From: Planctomycetota bacterium
GTDB lineage: Bacteria > Planctomycetota > Phycisphaerae > Sedimentisphaerales > Anaerobacaceae
Length of the DNA stretch: 64,000 bases
NCBI GenBank assembly: GCA_019456195.1
Contig: VRUK01000001.1
Span: forward strand, 97,333 to 161,332
Direction of reading: 5' to 3'
The notes below the pieces were generated by a model. It did no database searches. It worked only from the letters and a program-made list of their open reading frames with translations, and had not been told where the DNA came from. A program made the position numbers and the translations under genes. Below are positions 62,403 to 64,000 of the stretch, piece after piece. The number at the start of each line of letters is the position of its first letter. Positions within the stretch are counted from its first letter, which is position 1.

Positions 62403-63029
62403 CTATATCAAACTCGTTTCTGAGATAAGCTGCAATATCTTTTTATGAACCGTTTCAATATCAGCGGCCGCATCGACTACTAAAAAGTTCTCCTGCTGTT
62501 TGGCCAATTGTAAAAATCCCTCGCGGACCCGCTGGTGGTAGCTGTCACCCTTTTGCTCCATCCTGTCGAGCTGGCTTTTCAAACGCCCTGAAGCTGTCTT
62601 CAAATCGACATTGAGAATAATAGTCAAGTCCGGCCATATCCGTTCTAAGCAATCTGTTGCAATTTTTATTACTTTCTCCATCCCAAAACCGCCGGCACAG
62701 CCCTGATAAGCACACGTGCTCGAAAGCCATCTGTCAAGCACGACACACTGATTAGCTTCTAATGCAGGCGCTATTTTTTCCGCCCAAAGCTGTGCTCTTG
62801 CCGCCATATATAACAGCAGCTCTGTACGCGTATCCATTGCGTCATATTCGGGATTTAACAGGATGTGTCGAATCTTCTCTCCGATATCGGTATTGCCGGG
62901 ATCGCGAAAGCCGATAGTTGAAACTCCCTGTTCTTTCAGCCATTGGATTAATAATTTTGAATGCGTACTTTTCCCGCACCCATCCGGCCCGTCAAGAACT
63001 ATAAACTTTCCTGAAAATTTATCTTTCAA
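62403..63029 (-). CDS. tmk: thymidylate kinase
   Basis: The 208-residue enzyme has the P-loop LDGPDGCGKSTHSK (residues about 12-25), the DR-type segment VVLDRWLSSTCAYQG, and the LID-like part SQLDRMEQKGDSYHQRVREG. It converts dTMP to dTDP. The start is TTG at 63029 with GGGA at six bases. It opens the tmk-holB-ricT-metG cluster. A fragment of its 5' end is repeated at 63563-63616. Confidence 0.95.
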   Translation of the reverse strand: MKDKFSGKFIVLDGPDGCGKSTHSKLLIQWLKEQGVSTIGFRDPGNTDIGEKIRHILLNPEYDAMDTRTELLLYMAARAQLWAEKIAPALEANQCVVLDRWLSSTCAYQGCAGGFGMEKVIKIATDCLERIWPDLTIILNVDLKTASGRLKSQLDRMEQKGDSYHQRVREGFLQLAKQQENFLVVDAAADIETVHKKILQLISETSLI

Positions 63030-63042
63030 GATTTTCCCTTTT

Positions 63043-63447
63043 TCAATTCTTAAAAACCATGACTACTAATGTAAGAAATGCTATTACTAAACCCAGAATA
63101 ACCCAAATCTTATACTCATTGCACCAAGTCCAAAACTTCCCGGATTTAGAGCTGTATTTTCTGCCTAAGTCGTAACCTTCTATACTCAAACTAAACTCAA
63201 AAGAACTGCCAGCTTCTCGATATTTTATAAACTTTCTTTCTGAAAGAACTTTGTTTGCAGTTGCCACTTTGCTTTTTCCTTTGAGCCATATTTTATAATT
63301 ATTTGAACTTTCTTTATGTTTTGTATTACATTCGGGAAATATAGTTTTAATCAAATCATTTTCTTCGATAAATTCTTCTTTTTCTGGTTCGCCAATTTTC
63401 TTATAGTATAATTCCAGCAACTTTCTTTCATCTTTTGGTAGCCACAT
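63043..63447 (-). CDS. small membrane protein X1, paralogue of the gene at 63635
   Basis: I place the start at the ATG at 63447, six bases after AGGGAG; 63462 is the longer option. The 134-residue product has a winged-helix-like N-terminal part with VATANKVLSERKFIKY and a C-terminal membrane segment (about residues 108-131). The segment GYDLGRKYSSKSGKFWTW matches GYDLGKKYNSKIGTLGIW in the gene at 63635, so the two are paralogues. Function unknown. It lies 13 bases upstream of tmk on the same strand. Confidence 0.7.
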   Translation of the reverse strand: MWLPKDERKLLELYYKKIGEPEKEEFIEENDLIKTIFPECNTKHKESSNNYKIWLKGKSKVATANKVLSERKFIKYREAGSSFEFSLSIEGYDLGRKYSSKSGKFWTWCNEYKIWVILGLVIAFLTLVVMVFKN

Positions 63448-63562
63448 CATAATCTCCCTCATATTTTTATTACTGGCCAGATTCTTCTTAGGATTTCAAT
63501 CTGCTTTTTTGCAGATTCAATAGTGTTGTCCGCTGGTATCGTATTCATCTTGGTATCCTCAA

Positions 63563-63616
63563 TCCACGGCCGTGCGGTCCGTCAAGTACTATAAACCTGC
63601 CTGAAAACTTGTCTTT
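63563..63616 (-). pseudogene. tmk 5' fragment
   Basis: Reading the minus strand from 63616 gives KDKFSGRFIVLDGPHGRG, nearly the same as residues 2-19 of the intact tmk (KDKFSGKFIVLDGPDGCG). The nucleotide match is about 80% over the first 45 bases. The P-loop lysine is lost and a stop follows within six codons (GLRIPR). No start codon remains. Confidence 0.8.
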
Positions 63617-63634
63617 TCTGTATTCTTTATCTCT

Positions 63635-63937
63635 CTAATCTTTAATAATCGCAATTATTATTGTAGTTAATACTCCGATGATGCCTATTACCACGCTTAA
63701 AACAACAAAAAACCACAGATATTCGGTAACCCAAATACCTAAAGTGCCAATTTTAGAGTTGTACTTTTTGCCGAGATCGTAGCCCCCAGAAGTAAAACCA
63801 AGCTTGATATAGCCTGAGGGATGATTTATAGTATCGAGCTTCAGCAAGTCACGCTCGGCAAGGAACCTGGCGGCTTCCACAGCTCGGTCTTCATCAAAAC
63901 AGCACCGAGCGAAGTCTTCTAATCTGACATTTCCCAT
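63635..63937 (-). CDS. small membrane protein X2, paralogue of the gene at 63043
   Basis: The 100-residue protein shows AVEAARFLAERDLLKL and GYDLGKKYNSKIG, parallel to the X1 product, and then a strongly hydrophobic segment (WFFVVLSVVIGIIGVLTTIIIAII, cited up to residue 97). No clear ribosome site precedes the ATG at 63937, and a TAA lies just before it, so the 5' end may be lost or the start may be elsewhere. It is the upstream member of a tandem duplication with X1. Function unknown. Confidence 0.6.
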   Translation of the reverse strand: MGNVRLEDFARCCFDEDRAVEAARFLAERDLLKLDTINHPSGYIKLGFTSGGYDLGKKYNSKIGTLGIWVTEYLWFFVVLSVVIGIIGVLTTIIIAIIKD

Positions 63938-64000
63938 TTACACGGTTAAAAAGCATATTTTTCTCCGTACGATACCGATTATTTTACAACAATCTGCTTG

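Noticed and set aside
1..64000. rRNA, tRNA, tmRNA, insertion sequences or prophage genes
   Set aside because: I looked for conserved RNA motifs and for transposase, integrase and phage structural genes, and found none I could support.

Overview
The window looks like a piece of a Planctomycetota chromosome, most likely from the class Phycisphaerae. The evidence is gene content only: a prepilin-like protein with the C-terminal 'YGDGRV' signature, large GLUG-repeat and FG-GAP surface proteins, Tat-exported Gfo/Idh/MocA and sugar-isomerase enzymes, a DUF4091 protein, a GntR-YtrB-type ABC operon, and dispersed repeats rich in AAACCCAATTCAAAGCCAAT-like units. No rRNA, tRNA, CRISPR array, transposase or integrase was recognised.

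Layout. 1-1.6 kb: a gene cut by the left edge and a small anchored protein. 1.6-7.5 kb: two copies of a roughly 640-bp dispersed repeat in inverted orientation, enclosing a Tat-exported hydroxypyruvate-isomerase-like protein, a Tat-exported Gfo/Idh/MocA protein and an SH3b protein. 7.5-15.4 kb: secreted or surface proteins (GLUG repeats, prepilin-like, nitrilase, FG-GAP), a rhomboid protease and an M24 peptidase. 15.5-21.1 kb: a TPP riboswitch with an attenuator before thiC, then a PhoB/PhoR-like two-component pair, a four-repeat Pho box, a Na/Pi cotransporter and a PhoU-like protein, which together read as one phosphate-response module. 21.2-27.5 kb: an LptF/LptG pair, small membrane proteins and a DUF4091 protein. 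27.7-36.5 kb: an accessory stretch with an OGT-type glycosyltransferase, a STELLO-like glycosyltransferase, an ankyrin-repeat gene broken by a stop and a frameshift, a GNAT, a serine protease with PKD and Ig-like domains next to a small protein sharing its N-terminal domain, and a DUF1848 gene broken by two frameshifts.

36.5-48.6 kb is mostly housekeeping: holA, gyrA, an M20 deacylase, a C4 zinc-ribbon coiled-coil protein, an RNase H-PurN fusion, clpC, and a four-CBS-domain protein. 49-54.4 kb holds a GntR-ABC operon behind a perfect palindromic operator, and a secreted serpin. 54.6-58.2 kb has a coiled-coil/TPR-like anchored protein, a DUF2617-like protein, a CPBP protease and an endonuclease III relative with altered key residues. 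58.2-63.0 kb is the conserved cluster tmk-holB-ricT-metG on the minus strand. The right end shows a tandem duplication: two paralogous small membrane proteins, each followed by a tmk 5' end, one of which is only a fragment.

The items most worth a second look are the RNase H-PurN fusion, the inverted dispersed repeat with its conserved small ORF, the protease with a free-standing copy of its N-terminal domain, the tmk duplication, the Pho box module and the GntR palindrome. I found nothing that I would call an entirely new biological system with confidence.
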